DNA of 64,000 nucleotides from Pseudomonas sp. 10-1B (GCF_000935045.1 NZ_JYKS01000065.1:1-64000), one strand, 5' to 3'. Counted from the stretch's first letter, positions 34,817-43,736 are shown. The notes: generated from the sequence alone by a model not told the origin. Numbers and translations are program-made.

Positions 34817-37747
34817 ATGTACAAAGGATTGACTCGCGCCGTTGGCGCCCTGCTAGCTCTCGTAGCGCTGTACAGCCTTCTCGGCTTTTTCATTCTCCCC
34901 GGTGTCGCGCTGCGCATCGCCAACCAGCAGTTGGCCCAGTACGCGACCGTGCCGGCGCATCTCGAACGGGTCGAGCTAAACCCCTTCAGCCTGGAGTTGA
35001 CGCTCTGGGGCCTACAGATTGGCGAACCCGGCAAGGAGCAGGTCGGCTTCGACCGCTTGTACGCCAACCTCTCGCTCGACAGCCTGTGGACGCGTGCCCT
35101 GCACCTGGACGCGGTGGAGCTCGACAAGCCACGCAACGAAGTGCTGTTCGCCAAGGACGGTACGCTCAACCTGACTCGCCTGTTCAAGCTGCCCGCCAGC
35201 GAAACCAAGCCTGATGAGCCGCCCAGCGACCCGTTCCCGCTGCGTATCGGCAGCATCAAGCTCAGCGACGGCTACCTGCACTTCCAGGACCAACGCCCGA
35301 GCGAGCCGATCGAGTTCCTCTACGACAACATGAACCTGGAGCTGAACAACCTCAGCACCTTGCCCAACGACAATGCCGACATGACCCTGGTGGCCCTGGG
35401 CCCGAACGGCGGGCGCATCGACTGGAAAGGCACCCTGAGCCTGTCGCCGATCGCCTCCGAGGGCACGCTGAAGGTCACCGACGGCAAGATGAAGCTGTTC
35501 TGGCCCTATGTACGCGATGCCGTGCCACTGGTGCTGGAAGACGGCGTGTTCAACCTCGACACCCACTATAAGCTCAACCTCGCCAAACAAACCGAGCTGC
35601 TGCTGGACAACGCTTCGGTCCGCATCGCGCCGTTCGCCATCAAGGCACCGGATGGCCGTCCGTTGGCGCGCCTGGCCAGCCTGGAGGTGAGCGAGACATC
35701 CGTCGACCTGGTCAAGCAGTTGGTCACCGTGGGCAAGATCCGCAGCGAAAAGCTGGAAACCTGGGCTGCACTGGAAAAGGACGGCCAGCTCGACTGGCAG
35801 AAGCTGTTTGCCAGCCAGCCCGCCAAAGCCACGCCGCAGGAAAAGGCCAAGCCAGCCGCCGCCGAGCCCACGCCCGAAGAACAAGCCGCCAAAGCGCCGA
35901 ACAAGCCGTGGCAAGTGCTGCTCAAGGACGTCCAGCTGCGTAACTATCTGGTGCATCTGGCAGACCGCAGCCAGAAGGAGCCGGTAGCCCTGGATATCGG
36001 CCCGCTCAACGCCGACCTGCAAGGTTTCGACAGCCTCAACCAGTCGCCCTTCACCATCAAGCTCGATACCGGCGTGGGCAAGCAAGGCAAGCTGCAGGCG
36101 GCCGGGCAGGTCAACCTGGCGCCCATATGGGCCAAGCTGGACGTGAGCATCCGCGACATCGACCTGCGTGTGGCGCAAGCCTATATCAGCCCGTTCATCC
36201 TCCTGGAGCTGCGCAGCGGCATGCTCGCCAGCGACCTGAAGGTGGACCTGAAGAACACCGCACCGCTGGCCTTCAGCGTCACTGGCAAGGCACAGGTGAG
36301 CCAGCTGCACACCCTGGACACCATCAAGAGCCGCGACTTCGTCAAATGGCAGCAGGTCAACGTCGACGGTTTGTCCTACGTGCACGGCGATGCGCTGTCG
36401 ATCGACAAGGTGACCCTGCGACAGCCCTATGCGCGCTTCATCATCAACGAAGACCGTACCACCAACATCAATGACCTGCTGATCCCGCAGCCGGCGAGCG
36501 CCCCGACGGCCAGCCAGGCCAAGCCGGCCAGCAGCGACAAGCCGCTGGGTATCCACATCGGCCAGATCGACATCAACGACGGCTCGGCCAACTTCGCCGA
36601 CCTGTCCCTCACCCCCCACTTCGCCACCGCCATCCAGCAGCTCAACGGCCAGATCGGCACCATCGACAACCGCAAGCCGGTGCCGGCCAAGGTCGACGTC
36701 AAGGGCAAGGTCGACCGCTACGCCCCGGTCACCATCAAGGGCGCCCTCAACCCGTTCGACCCGCTGGCCAGCCTGGACATCGCCACCAGCTTCAAGCGCG
36801 TCGAGCTGACCACCTTGACGCCCTACTCCGGCAAGTTCGCGGGCTTCCGCATTCGCAAGGGCCGGCTCAACCTCGACCTGCACTACCTGATCACCAAGGG
36901 CCAGCTCAAGGCGGAGAACAAGGTGGTGGTGGAGCAACTGCAGCTGGGCGAGAAGGTCGACAGCCCGGACGCGGTCGACCTGCCGATCCGCCTGGCGGTA
37001 GCACTATTGAAGGATACCGAGGGCAAGATCTCGATCGAGCTGCCGGTGTCCGGCGACCTCAACAACCCGCAGTTCAGCGTCATGCCGATCGTCTGGCAAA
37101 CCCTGCGCAACCTGGTGCTGCGCGCGGCGCAGGCGCCATTCAAGTTCATTGGCGGGCTGGTTGCTGGCGGTGGCTCGGAAGACCTGGGCAACGTGGCCTT
37201 CGCCCCGGGCTCCAGCGAGCTCAGTGGCGATGCCCAGGCGTCCCTGGACAAGCTGGCGGCGGCCCTGAAAGAGCGCCCGGAACTGCGCCTGGAAATCGAA
37301 GGCACCAGCGCCCAGGCCAGCGATGGCCCGCTGATTGCCCAGCAGCGCCTGGAGCGTGAATACCAGGCCACCTGGTACAAGATACTGCAGCGCCGGGGTG
37401 ACAAGGTGCCGGCCAATGCCTCGATGCTGGTGGTCGACGACAGCGACAAGCCGGCGATGCTCGAAGGCATCTACCGCACCCGCCTGAAGCAGCAACCGCC
37501 TGCCGAATGGGAGCAACTGGGCCGCGACGAGCGCACCGCCAAGCTGCGCGAGGCGGTGATCAAGTCCTGGGCCGAGAGTACCGCCCTGCTGCGCACCCTG
37601 GGCCAGGACCGGGCCAGCAGCATCAAGGACTATCTGGTGGACAAGGGCAAGCTGGAGGATGACCGGGTGTACTTCATCGATACCAGCCTGGGGCAGCCTG
37701 AAAGCGATGGGCGGGTGGTGACGCCGATGCACTTGGATGCCGAATAG
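34817..37747 (+). CDS. DUF748 (AsmA-like) envelope protein
   Basis: A large protein of 976 residues. It has one N-terminal membrane anchor (about residues 9-32), then repeated beta-rich AsmA/DUF748 segments (for example residues 40-330 and 370-720), and an Ala/Pro/Lys-rich linker near residue 345. A C-terminal region with an OmpA-like flavour follows (FAPGSSELSGDAQASLDKL). AsmA-like proteins span the periplasm and many are now linked to lipid transport between membranes; that role is inference here. I chose the ATG at 34817, which begins MYKGLTRAVG before the hydrophobic anchor. Confidence 0.85.
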   Translation: MYKGLTRAVGALLALVALYSLLGFFILPGVALRIANQQLAQYATVPAHLERVELNPFSLELTLWGLQIGEPGKEQVGFDRLYANLSLDSLWTRALHLDAVELDKPRNEVLFAKDGTLNLTRLFKLPASETKPDEPPSDPFPLRIGSIKLSDGYLHFQDQRPSEPIEFLYDNMNLELNNLSTLPNDNADMTLVALGPNGGRIDWKGTLSLSPIASEGTLKVTDGKMKLFWPYVRDAVPLVLEDGVFNLDTHYKLNLAKQTELLLDNASVRIAPFAIKAPDGRPLARLASLEVSETSVDLVKQLVTVGKIRSEKLETWAALEKDGQLDWQKLFASQPAKATPQEKAKPAAAEPTPEEQAAKAPNKPWQVLLKDVQLRNYLVHLADRSQKEPVALDIGPLNADLQGFDSLNQSPFTIKLDTGVGKQGKLQAAGQVNLAPIWAKLDVSIRDIDLRVAQAYISPFILLELRSGMLASDLKVDLKNTAPLAFSVTGKAQVSQLHTLDTIKSRDFVKWQQVNVDGLSYVHGDALSIDKVTLRQPYARFIINEDRTTNINDLLIPQPASAPTASQAKPASSDKPLGIHIGQIDINDGSANFADLSLTPHFATAIQQLNGQIGTIDNRKPVPAKVDVKGKVDRYAPVTIKGALNPFDPLASLDIATSFKRVELTTLTPYSGKFAGFRIRKGRLNLDLHYLITKGQLKAENKVVVEQLQLGEKVDSPDAVDLPIRLAVALLKDTEGKISIELPVSGDLNNPQFSVMPIVWQTLRNLVLRAAQAPFKFIGGLVAGGGSEDLGNVAFAPGSSELSGDAQASLDKLAAALKERPELRLEIEGTSAQASDGPLIAQQRLEREYQATWYKILQRRGDKVPANASMLVVDDSDKPAMLEGIYRTRLKQQPPAEWEQLGRDERTAKLREAVIKSWAESTALLRTLGQDRASSIKDYLVDKGKLEDDRVYFIDTSLGQPESDGRVVTPMHLDAE

Positions 37748-37766
37748 TCTCCGCTAACAGGACCGA

Positions 37767-37974
37767 CCTCTTCGCGGGCTCGCCCGCTCCCACAGGGATA
37801 GCGTGAGCCCAAAACCTGCACAGTACCTGTGGGAGCGGGCATGCCCGCGAACACCGGCAAAGCCGGTGCCATCCCCCGCGCTGGATTCTTCGCGGGCGAG
37901 CCCGCTCCTACAAGGTACTGTGCAGGTTTTGGACTCACGCTATACCTGTGGGAGCGGCTTCAGCCGCGAAGAGG
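37767..37974. repeat. Cluster of four REPs in a nested palindrome
   Basis: Four REPs of the ttcgcggg type in alternating orientation. The outer two and inner two pair across the centre, and the non-REP spacers also pair: 37798-37827 and 37914-37943 are inverted repeats of 30 bases with one mismatch. It sits between the convergent DUF748 and VOC genes. Confidence 0.92.
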
Positions 37975-37986
37975 TCCTGACAGGCG

Positions 37987-38400
37987 TCAAACCAACCGCT
38001 GCCCCGACACCGCCGGGTGATACAGCGGCTGTACCTTGTTCCCCGCCGGGTCCAGCAAATGGAAACTGCGCGCGCCGTCACCGTGGTTGAACGGCCGGTC
38101 CAGCAAGGTTACGCCATGGGCCTTGAAGTACTGGTACCAGGCCTCCAGCTCCTCCACGCTATCGACGATGAAGCCGTAATGGTCCAAGGTCTGCAGGCCA
38201 TTGGCCGCCCCTGCCCCGCGCCCCAGCGACAGGTTGTCGTTGCCACAGGTGAGGTAAACCAGGTCTTCGTTGGCGCGGTTCAGCACTTCCATGCCCAGCA
38301 CATCGACGTAGAAACGTTCGCACTCCTCCAGGTTGGGCACCAGCAAGGCAATATGGCGCAGGCCGTTGAGGCGGCCAGGGCGTGCAGGCAATTCGGACAT
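37987..38400 (-). CDS. VOC (glyoxalase/dioxygenase) family protein
   Basis: A two-module vicinal-oxygen-chelate protein of 137 residues. LRHIALLVPNLEECERFYVDVLGMEV gives the first metal histidine, DHYGFIVDSVEELEAWY the second module's histidine, and FHLLDPAGNKVQPLYHP the C-terminal acidic/His region. Metal ligands look intact. It is divergent from a small monooxygenase-like gene with a palindromic operator region between them, which suggests a shared degradative or detoxifying role. Substrate unknown. Confidence 0.85.
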   Translation of the reverse strand: MSELPARPGRLNGLRHIALLVPNLEECERFYVDVLGMEVLNRANEDLVYLTCGNDNLSLGRGAGAANGLQTLDHYGFIVDSVEELEAWYQYFKAHGVTLLDRPFNHGDGARSFHLLDPAGNKVQPLYHPAVSGQRLV

Positions 38401-38416
38401 TAGCGAAACTCCATTT

Positions 38417-38440
38417 TTGTATACAATTCAATATTGAATT
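38417..38440. promoter_or_regulatory. Two abutting palindromes in a divergent promoter region
   Basis: TTGTATACAA (38417-38426) and the perfect 16-mer AATTCAATATTGAATT (38425-38440) lie in the 60-base gap between the VOC and monooxygenase genes. TTGTATACAA is the style of site bound by GntR/FCD-type repressors. No regulator gene is adjacent in this window. Confidence 0.6.
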
Positions 38441-38460
38441 TAAAACAAAAGGAGAGCCAT

Positions 38461-38763
38461 GTGTATAGCCTGTTCATCAAGACACGCGTGAAACCCGGTT
38501 GCGCGGAGGATTTTCTGACTGCCATCAAGGTCAACGCCGCGGCCTCCGTCGCCACCGAACCAGGCTGCCTGGTGTTCGATGTGTCGCAGGACCGGGTCGA
38601 CCCCGAGGTGATCTACCTGTACGAAATCTACCGCGATGATGCGGCGTATGAAGCGCATACCCAGACTGCCCACTTTCGCGACAGCCGGCCGCTGGTGGAC
38701 CCGCTGATCGTTGAACAGAAATGCTTCGAGAGTGATGTGGTTGCGCGTAATCCGGTGTATTAA
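38461..38763 (+). CDS. Antibiotic biosynthesis monooxygenase (ABM) domain protein
   Basis: A 100-residue dimeric ferredoxin-like-fold protein of the ABM/YgiN type. Typical blocks are KPGCAEDFLTAIKVNAAASVATEPGCLVFDV and EIYRDDAAYEAHTQTAHF. Members include quinol and small-molecule monooxygenases and (di)oxygenases, so the exact reaction is open. The GTG at 38461 has AAGGAG six bases upstream; the overlapping ATG one base away opens a frame that closes after a few codons. Confidence 0.8.
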   Translation: MYSLFIKTRVKPGCAEDFLTAIKVNAAASVATEPGCLVFDVSQDRVDPEVIYLYEIYRDDAAYEAHTQTAHFRDSRPLVDPLIVEQKCFESDVVARNPVY

Positions 38764-38766
38764 GTG

Positions 38767-38875
38767 AAAAGGGGCTGCTTTGCAGCCCTTCGCGGGCACG
38801 CCCGCTCCCACAGGGTCAGCGCGATCCCTGTGGGAGCGGGCGTGCCCGCGAAGGGCCGCAAAGCGGCCCCTTTTC
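38767..38875. repeat. REP pair acting as bidirectional terminator
   Basis: Inverted cttcgcgggcacgcccgctc REPs with outer gaaaaggggctg/gcggccccttttc arms. The outer arms end in T runs on both strands, so it can terminate both the ABM gene and the convergent BON-domain gene. Confidence 0.88.
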
Positions 38876-38914
38876 TGAATGGTGGCCAAGTCCGTTTGGC
38901 CGATGGGACGTCCC

Positions 38915-39265
38915 TTATTCGGATTTCAGGCCATCAGCCGATACGGCCTGCACGCCTTTGATCTTCTTGGCAATGGCAATTGCCATTTCTTTCTGTGCAT
39001 CGGTTACCGCCGTGTCAGAAGACAGCGACACGACACCCTTGTTGGTTTCAACCTTGATATCGCTGCCAGGCACACCTTTCTCGGTCATCAGGTCAGCCTT
39101 CACCTTGGTGGTGATCCAGGTATCGGAGGCCGCTTCCTTGGTTTTGGTCACCTCACCGGCCGCAAGCGTCATCGGGGCCTGGGTGGATTGCTGGGCAAAT
39201 GCCGCGTTAGCCATGGTCAGGGTCAGAGCGGTAGCAGTAGCGGCAGCAATGGCGAACTTCTTCAT
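38915..39265 (-). CDS. Periplasmic BON-domain protein
   Basis: A secreted protein of 116 residues. The signal peptide (MKKFAIAAATATALTLTMAN followed by AAFA) is clear, followed by one BON domain (TWITTKVKADLMTEKGVPGSD ... GLKSE). It resembles OsmY-like proteins but is shorter than two-domain OsmY. Such proteins bind envelope surfaces or phospholipid and are often osmotically or stationary-phase induced. The start is the ATG at 39265 with GGAG eight bases upstream; a longer frame would remove the signal peptide from the N-terminus. Confidence 0.87.
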   Translation of the reverse strand: MKKFAIAAATATALTLTMANAAFAQQSTQAPMTLAAGEVTKTKEAASDTWITTKVKADLMTEKGVPGSDIKVETNKGVVSLSSDTAVTDAQKEMAIAIAKKIKGVQAVSADGLKSE

Positions 39266-39481
39266 GTGAGTCACTCCTGTTTTTCGAAAGGTCTGCGCCG
39301 TATGTCCTGGCGGCAGGTATGAAGGTAGTTGCATGTGCTGTGCCAGCTTTTCTGCCCCATTTATTTCCTTTTAAATCAAACAGTTATAAATAAACCGCTA
39401 TTCTCGAAGTCGTGCATTTTGCAATCCATGCGGTAAACCTGCATGCAAGATGCAAGTCCGCAAACAGTTCCCGTCGCCCAC

Positions 39482-39508
39482 AAAAAAAGGGTTCCGAAGA
39501 ACCCTTTT
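39482..39508 (-). terminator. Rho-independent terminator of pnp
   Basis: On the minus strand aaaagggttcttcggaaccc forms a stem with a TTCG loop followed by seven T, 20 bases after the pnp stop. Confidence 0.92.
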
Positions 39509-39527
39509 CTTGTTGCGTGGCAGTCGC

Positions 39528-41633
39528 TTAGACGCCCGAGGCCTTGGCCGCGGCAACGTCCTTGATCGACAGCTTGATACGGCCGCGGTTATCCACGTCC
39601 AGTACCAGCACTTCGACTTCCTGGCCTTCTTTCAGGATGTCGGTGACTTTCTCGACGCGAGCATCGCTCAGCATGGAGATGTGCACCAGGCCGTCCTTGC
39701 CAGGCAGGATGTTGACGAAGGCGCCGAAGTCGACGATGCGCTCGACCTTGCCGACGTAGATCTTGCCGATCTCGGCCTCGGCAGTGATGCCCAGGATGCG
39801 CTGCTTGGCAGCATCTGCCGCTTCCTTGGTTTCGCCGAAGATCTTGATCGAGCCGTCGTCTTCGATGTCGATCGAAGCCTTGGTCTCTTCGCAGATGGCG
39901 CGGATGGTGGCGCCGCCTTTACCGATGACGTCACGGATCTTGTCGGTGTCGATCTTCATCGCGATCATGGTCGGGGCGTTGGCCGACAGTTCGGTACGCG
40001 ACTGGCCAATGACCTGGTTCATCTGGCCGAGGATGTTCAGGCGCGCTTCCAGGGCCTGGCCCAGGGCGATTTCCATGATCTCTTCGGTGATGCCGTTGAT
40101 CTTGATGTCCATCTGCAGCGCGGTGACGCCTTTGGCGGTACCGGCTACCTTGAAGTCCATGTCGCCCAGGTGGTCTTCGTCACCCAGGATATCGGTCAGG
40201 ACCGCGAACTTGTCGCCTTCCTTGACCAGGCCCATGGCGATACCGGCAACCGGCGCCTTCATCGGCACACCAGCGTCCATCAGCGCCAAGGAAGCACCAC
40301 AAACCGAAGCCATGGAGCTGGAACCGTTGGATTCGGTGATTTCCGAAACCACACGGATGGTGTACGGGAACACGTCAGCGGCAGGCAGCATGGCCTGGAC
40401 CGAACGACGGGCCAGACGGCCGTGACCGATTTCGCGACGGCCAGCACCGCCCATGCGGCCACACTCGCCCACCGAGAACGGCGGGAAGTTGTAGTGCAGC
40501 ATGAAGGGGTCTTTCTTCTCGCCTTCGAGGGTATCCAGCAGCTGGGCGTCACGGGCAGTACCCAGGGTCGCAACGACCAGGGCCTGGGTTTCGCCACGGG
40601 TGAACAGTGCCGAACCGTGAGTCTTCGGCAGAACGCCCACCTCGATGTTCAGCGGACGAACGGTCTTGGTGTCGCGGCCGTCGATACGTGGCTTGCCGTT
40701 GACGATGTTTTCGCGAACGGTGCGGTATTCGATTTCGCCGAAGATGTCTTTTACTTCCGCAGCCGAAGGCTGGCCTTCTTCACCGGAGAACTTGGCGATC
40801 GCCTGGTCGCGCAGTTCACCAAGGCGCGCATAGCGGTCGGCCTTGACGGTGATGGTGTAGCCCTGCGAAACAGCTTCGCCGAACTCGGCGCGGATAGCGT
40901 TGAACAACTCGGTGTTGGCAACGGCTGGCTTCCAGTCCCAGGTCGGCTTGCCAGCTTCGGCAGCCAGCTCTTTGACAGCCTGGATAACAGCCTGGAATTC
41001 GTCATGGGCGAACAGCACCGCACCCAGCATCTGGTCTTCGGTCAGCTCTTGAGCTTCCGACTCAACCATCAGTACGGCGTCGGAGGTACCGGCAACGACC
41101 ATGTCCAGGCTCGAGGCAGCCAGTTGCTCGTAGGTCGGGTTCAGCAGGTAGCCGGTGCTTTCGTGGAAGGCAACGCGGGCAGCGCCGATCGGGCCTTCGA
41201 ACGGAATGCCGGAAATGGCCAGGGCGGCCGAGGTACCGATCATCGCAGCGATGTCCGGGTCGGTCTTCTTGCTGGTGGAAACCACGGTGCAGACGACCTG
41301 CACTTCGTTCATGAAGCCTTCCGGGAACAGCGGACGGATCGGGCGGTCGATCAGGCGCGAGGTCAGGGTCTCTTTCTCGGAAGGACGGCCTTCACGCTTG
41401 AAGAAGCCACCTGGGATCTTGCCGGCGGCATAGGTCTTTTCCTGGTAGTGAACCGACAGCGGGAAGAAACCCTTGCCTGGATCAGCCTGCTTGGCGCCGA
41501 CCACGGTCACCAGCACGGTGACGTCGTTGTCGACGGTAACCAGCACGGCGCCGGTTGCCTGACGGGCAATACGGCCCGTTTCGAGAGTAACGGTCGATTG
41601 ACCGAACTGGAAAGTCTTGATTACCGGGTTCAC
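39528..41633 (-). CDS. pnp: Polyribonucleotide nucleotidyltransferase (PNPase)
   Basis: A phosphorolytic 3'-5' exoribonuclease of 701 residues. Two RNase PH domains are joined by an all-helical linker; the C-terminal KH domain (VIGKGGATIRAICEE) and S1 domain (GKVERIVDFGAFVNILPGKDG) bind RNA. The second PH core shows the FFRR-like and GRREIGHG motifs. It starts with GTG preceded by AGGAA. It is the last gene of the rpsO-pnp unit, with a long intercistronic stem-loop between them where RNase III-type processing would be expected. Confidence 0.97.
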   Translation of the reverse strand: MNPVIKTFQFGQSTVTLETGRIARQATGAVLVTVDNDVTVLVTVVGAKQADPGKGFFPLSVHYQEKTYAAGKIPGGFFKREGRPSEKETLTSRLIDRPIRPLFPEGFMNEVQVVCTVVSTSKKTDPDIAAMIGTSAALAISGIPFEGPIGAARVAFHESTGYLLNPTYEQLAASSLDMVVAGTSDAVLMVESEAQELTEDQMLGAVLFAHDEFQAVIQAVKELAAEAGKPTWDWKPAVANTELFNAIRAEFGEAVSQGYTITVKADRYARLGELRDQAIAKFSGEEGQPSAAEVKDIFGEIEYRTVRENIVNGKPRIDGRDTKTVRPLNIEVGVLPKTHGSALFTRGETQALVVATLGTARDAQLLDTLEGEKKDPFMLHYNFPPFSVGECGRMGGAGRREIGHGRLARRSVQAMLPAADVFPYTIRVVSEITESNGSSSMASVCGASLALMDAGVPMKAPVAGIAMGLVKEGDKFAVLTDILGDEDHLGDMDFKVAGTAKGVTALQMDIKINGITEEIMEIALGQALEARLNILGQMNQVIGQSRTELSANAPTMIAMKIDTDKIRDVIGKGGATIRAICEETKASIDIEDDGSIKIFGETKEAADAAKQRILGITAEAEIGKIYVGKVERIVDFGAFVNILPGKDGLVHISMLSDARVEKVTDILKEGQEVEVLVLDVDNRGRIKLSIKDVAAAKASGV

Positions 41634-41803
41634 GGTTTCCTACCTTTTTCAGTGGCTCTTGGGGGAACTGGTTTCTTGCGAATTCTTGGGCAGAACGGGG
41701 AGTCGGCCCCATTGACCGTCCAGATACAACACGAGGCTGGGAGCCTGGCGCCAAGCGGAAAAACCGCTCAGCATTGCCAGGCTGCCAACCTCGGAGATAC
41801 GCG

Positions 41804-41859
41804 TGGCGTGTCCAACGGCAGCGCTGTAAAACAGCCCTGCCGAAGCCTGCGACACGCCA
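41804..41859 (-). other. Long stem-loop between rpsO and pnp
   Basis: Outer arms tggcgtgtc (41804-41812) and gacacgcca (41851-41859) enclose an inner stem cggca...tgccg and gctg-taaaa-cagc. The structure lies in the pnp leader. In E. coli the equivalent position carries the RNase III site through which PNPase autoregulates; the same role is inferred here. Confidence 0.7.
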
Positions 41860-41883
41860 TGCACACCACTGGCCAGGCCGCTA

Positions 41884-42153
41884 TTAGCGACGCAGACCCA
41901 GGCGACCGATCAGGGCGCTGTAACGAGTGGTGTCTTTGCCCTTCAGGTAGTCCAGCAGCTTACGACGCTGGTTGACCATACGGATCAGACCACGACGGGA
42001 GTGGTGGTCTTTGTCGTTGGCCTTGAAGTGGCCTTGCAGCTTGTTGATGTTGGCGGTCAGCAGAGCAACCTGCACTTCCGGGCTACCGGTATCGCCGGCG
42101 GCTTGCTGGTATTCGGCAACGATCTGAGCTTTTTCTTCAACGCTGAGGGCCAT
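41884..42153 (-). CDS. rpsO: 30S ribosomal protein S15
   Basis: The protein has 89 residues, the universal length. It binds 16S rRNA in the platform at an early assembly step. The RNA-binding signature HFKANDKDHHSRRGLIRMVNQRRKLLDYLK is complete. The start is the ATG at 42153 (MALSVEEKAQ), preceded by AGGAGAAGCCAA. It is followed by pnp. Confidence 0.98.
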   Translation of the reverse strand: MALSVEEKAQIVAEYQQAAGDTGSPEVQVALLTANINKLQGHFKANDKDHHSRRGLIRMVNQRRKLLDYLKGKDTTRYSALIGRLGLRR

Positions 42154-42300
42154 TTGGCTTCTCCTGATAACGGATCCCGCACGCGGGGTCCAATAGGCCA
42201 GGGACAAATCCCTGTATTAATAAAAAAGGTGTGACCGTGCCTACTGACAGCCACCCTTGATGCCGTGGGGTTCGGCAACGGCCTTACCCCGCGGTTTCGG

Positions 42301-43218
42301 TCATTCCGACCGAATCAGCCGACGCGGCGCAATGCGCCCGTCTTCGCTCACCTCACCGATACCGATGAAGCGCGCATTGTGATCTTGTACCCGGACCATG
42401 CCAAATTGTGGCGCGTCCGGTGCGCGTACCGCCTGCCCATGCAGCCAGTAGAACGCGCTGTGCTCGGACAGGCACACCAGGGGCCAGTCCTGCAGGCCGC
42501 TGTCCGATGGCATCAGGAAGCGATCGAGCGCTTCGTTGCCGCCTTCGGCGTGGGCTTGTTCGAGTTCCTCGAGGGTGACCGTCTGTGCCAGCGCGAAGGG
42601 CCCGGCCTGGGTCCTGCGCAGCTCGGCGACATAGGCGCCGCAACCAAGGGCCTCACCGATATCCTCCACCAGGGTGCGGATATAGGTGCCTTTGCTGCAG
42701 CCTACGCTCAACCGTGCACGGGTGCCTTCACACTCGAGCAACTCCAAGCGGCCAATGATAACAGAACGCGCCTCGCGCTCCACTACCTCTCCTGCACGTG
42801 CCAGCTTGTACAGCGGCTGGCCGTCACGCTTGAGCGCCGAGTACATCGGCGGTATCTGGCTGATCTGGCCACGAAAACGTGGCAGCAGCGCCTCGATATC
42901 GGCACGACCAACGGTCACCTCGCGGGTCTGCAGCACCTCGCCTTCGGCGTCGCCGGTGTTGGTAGTCTGCCCCATCTGCATGACGGTTTCGTAGCCCTTG
43001 TCGGAATCGAGCAGGTACTGCGAAAACTTGGTCGCTTCGCCAAAGCACAATGGCAGCACACCGGTTGCCAACGGGTCGAGGCTACCGGTGTGGCCGGCCT
43101 TTTCCGCGTTGAGCAGCCAGCGCACCTTTTGCAGGGCGGCGTTGGAGGTGAAGCCCAGCGGCTTGTCGAGCAGGATGATGCCGCTGACGTTGCGGCGGAT
43201 ACGTTTGACCTGGGCCAC
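42301..43218 (-). CDS. truB: tRNA pseudouridine(55) synthase
   Basis: An enzyme of 305 residues that makes the T-loop pseudouridine of elongator tRNAs. The catalytic aspartate lies in GSLDPLATGVLPLCFGEAT, and KRIRRNVSGIILLDKPLG is the N-terminal family motif. A C-terminal PUA-like region follows. It starts with GTG; the ribosome site GGAG overlaps the rbfA stop region (GGAGTAAGCG), so the two are coupled. Confidence 0.97.
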   Translation of the reverse strand: MAQVKRIRRNVSGIILLDKPLGFTSNAALQKVRWLLNAEKAGHTGSLDPLATGVLPLCFGEATKFSQYLLDSDKGYETVMQMGQTTNTGDAEGEVLQTREVTVGRADIEALLPRFRGQISQIPPMYSALKRDGQPLYKLARAGEVVEREARSVIIGRLELLECEGTRARLSVGCSKGTYIRTLVEDIGEALGCGAYVAELRRTQAGPFALAQTVTLEELEQAHAEGGNEALDRFLMPSDSGLQDWPLVCLSEHSAFYWLHGQAVRAPDAPQFGMVRVQDHNARFIGIGEVSEDGRIAPRRLIRSE

Positions 43219-43221
43219 CGC

Positions 43222-43620
43222 TTACTCCTTGGTGTCCGGCTCGTCGGCTTCCTTGTGCAGGCGGTCTTCGGCCACTGCACGCTCGATCAGCGCCGACAGG
43301 TGCACACCGCGGCTGACACTTTCATCGAAGTGGAAGTGCAGTTGCGGCACGCTGCGCAGTTGCATCGAGCGCCCCAAGTGCAAACGCAGGAAGCTGGCAG
43401 CGCTGTTCAGTGCCTTGAGCGACTGCTGCACGGCGTCCGGGGTTTCCTCGCCCATGACGGTGATGAACACCTTGGCATGGCCCAGGTCACGGCTGACGTC
43501 GACGGCGGTGATGGTCACCAGGCCGACACGCGGGTCCTTGACTTCGCGACGGATCAGCTCGGCCAGCTCGCGCTGCATCTGATCGCCAATACGTTGGGTA
43601 CGGCTATATTCTTTGGCCAT
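43222..43620 (-). CDS. rbfA: 30S ribosome-binding factor A
   Basis: A protein of 132 residues with a KH-like fold that assists late 16S rRNA maturation and cold adaptation. MAKEYSRTQRIGDQMQRELAEL and VTITAVDVSRDLGHAKVFITV are family blocks, with a charged C-terminal tail. It is between infB and truB in the conserved nusA operon order. Confidence 0.97.
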   Translation of the reverse strand: MAKEYSRTQRIGDQMQRELAELIRREVKDPRVGLVTITAVDVSRDLGHAKVFITVMGEETPDAVQQSLKALNSAASFLRLHLGRSMQLRSVPQLHFHFDESVSRGVHLSALIERAVAEDRLHKEADEPDTKE

Positions 43621-43649
43621 TCTTGCTACCTGTAACTTAAAGCGGCAAA

Positions 43650-43679
43650 CGCCCGGTCAGACGAATGCCTGACCGGGCG
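43650..43679 (-). other. Perfect hairpin between infB and rbfA
   Basis: An 11-bp perfect stem (cgcccggtcag / ctgaccgggcg) with an eight-base loop in the 116-base infB-rbfA gap. On the minus strand it is followed by TTTGCC, too weak a T run for a strong terminator. It may attenuate or stabilise the message. Confidence 0.65.
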
Positions 43680-43736
43680 CTACCTGAAGAGGTGCCGCAA
43701 ACCGCCCTGTAGCGGGGGCTTGCGGCTCGCTCGCCC

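Noticed and set aside
37767..37974. Possible CRISPR array because of repeated units
   Set aside because: The repeats are REP palindromes in alternating orientation, spacing is irregular, spacers mirror one another, and no cas gene is present.
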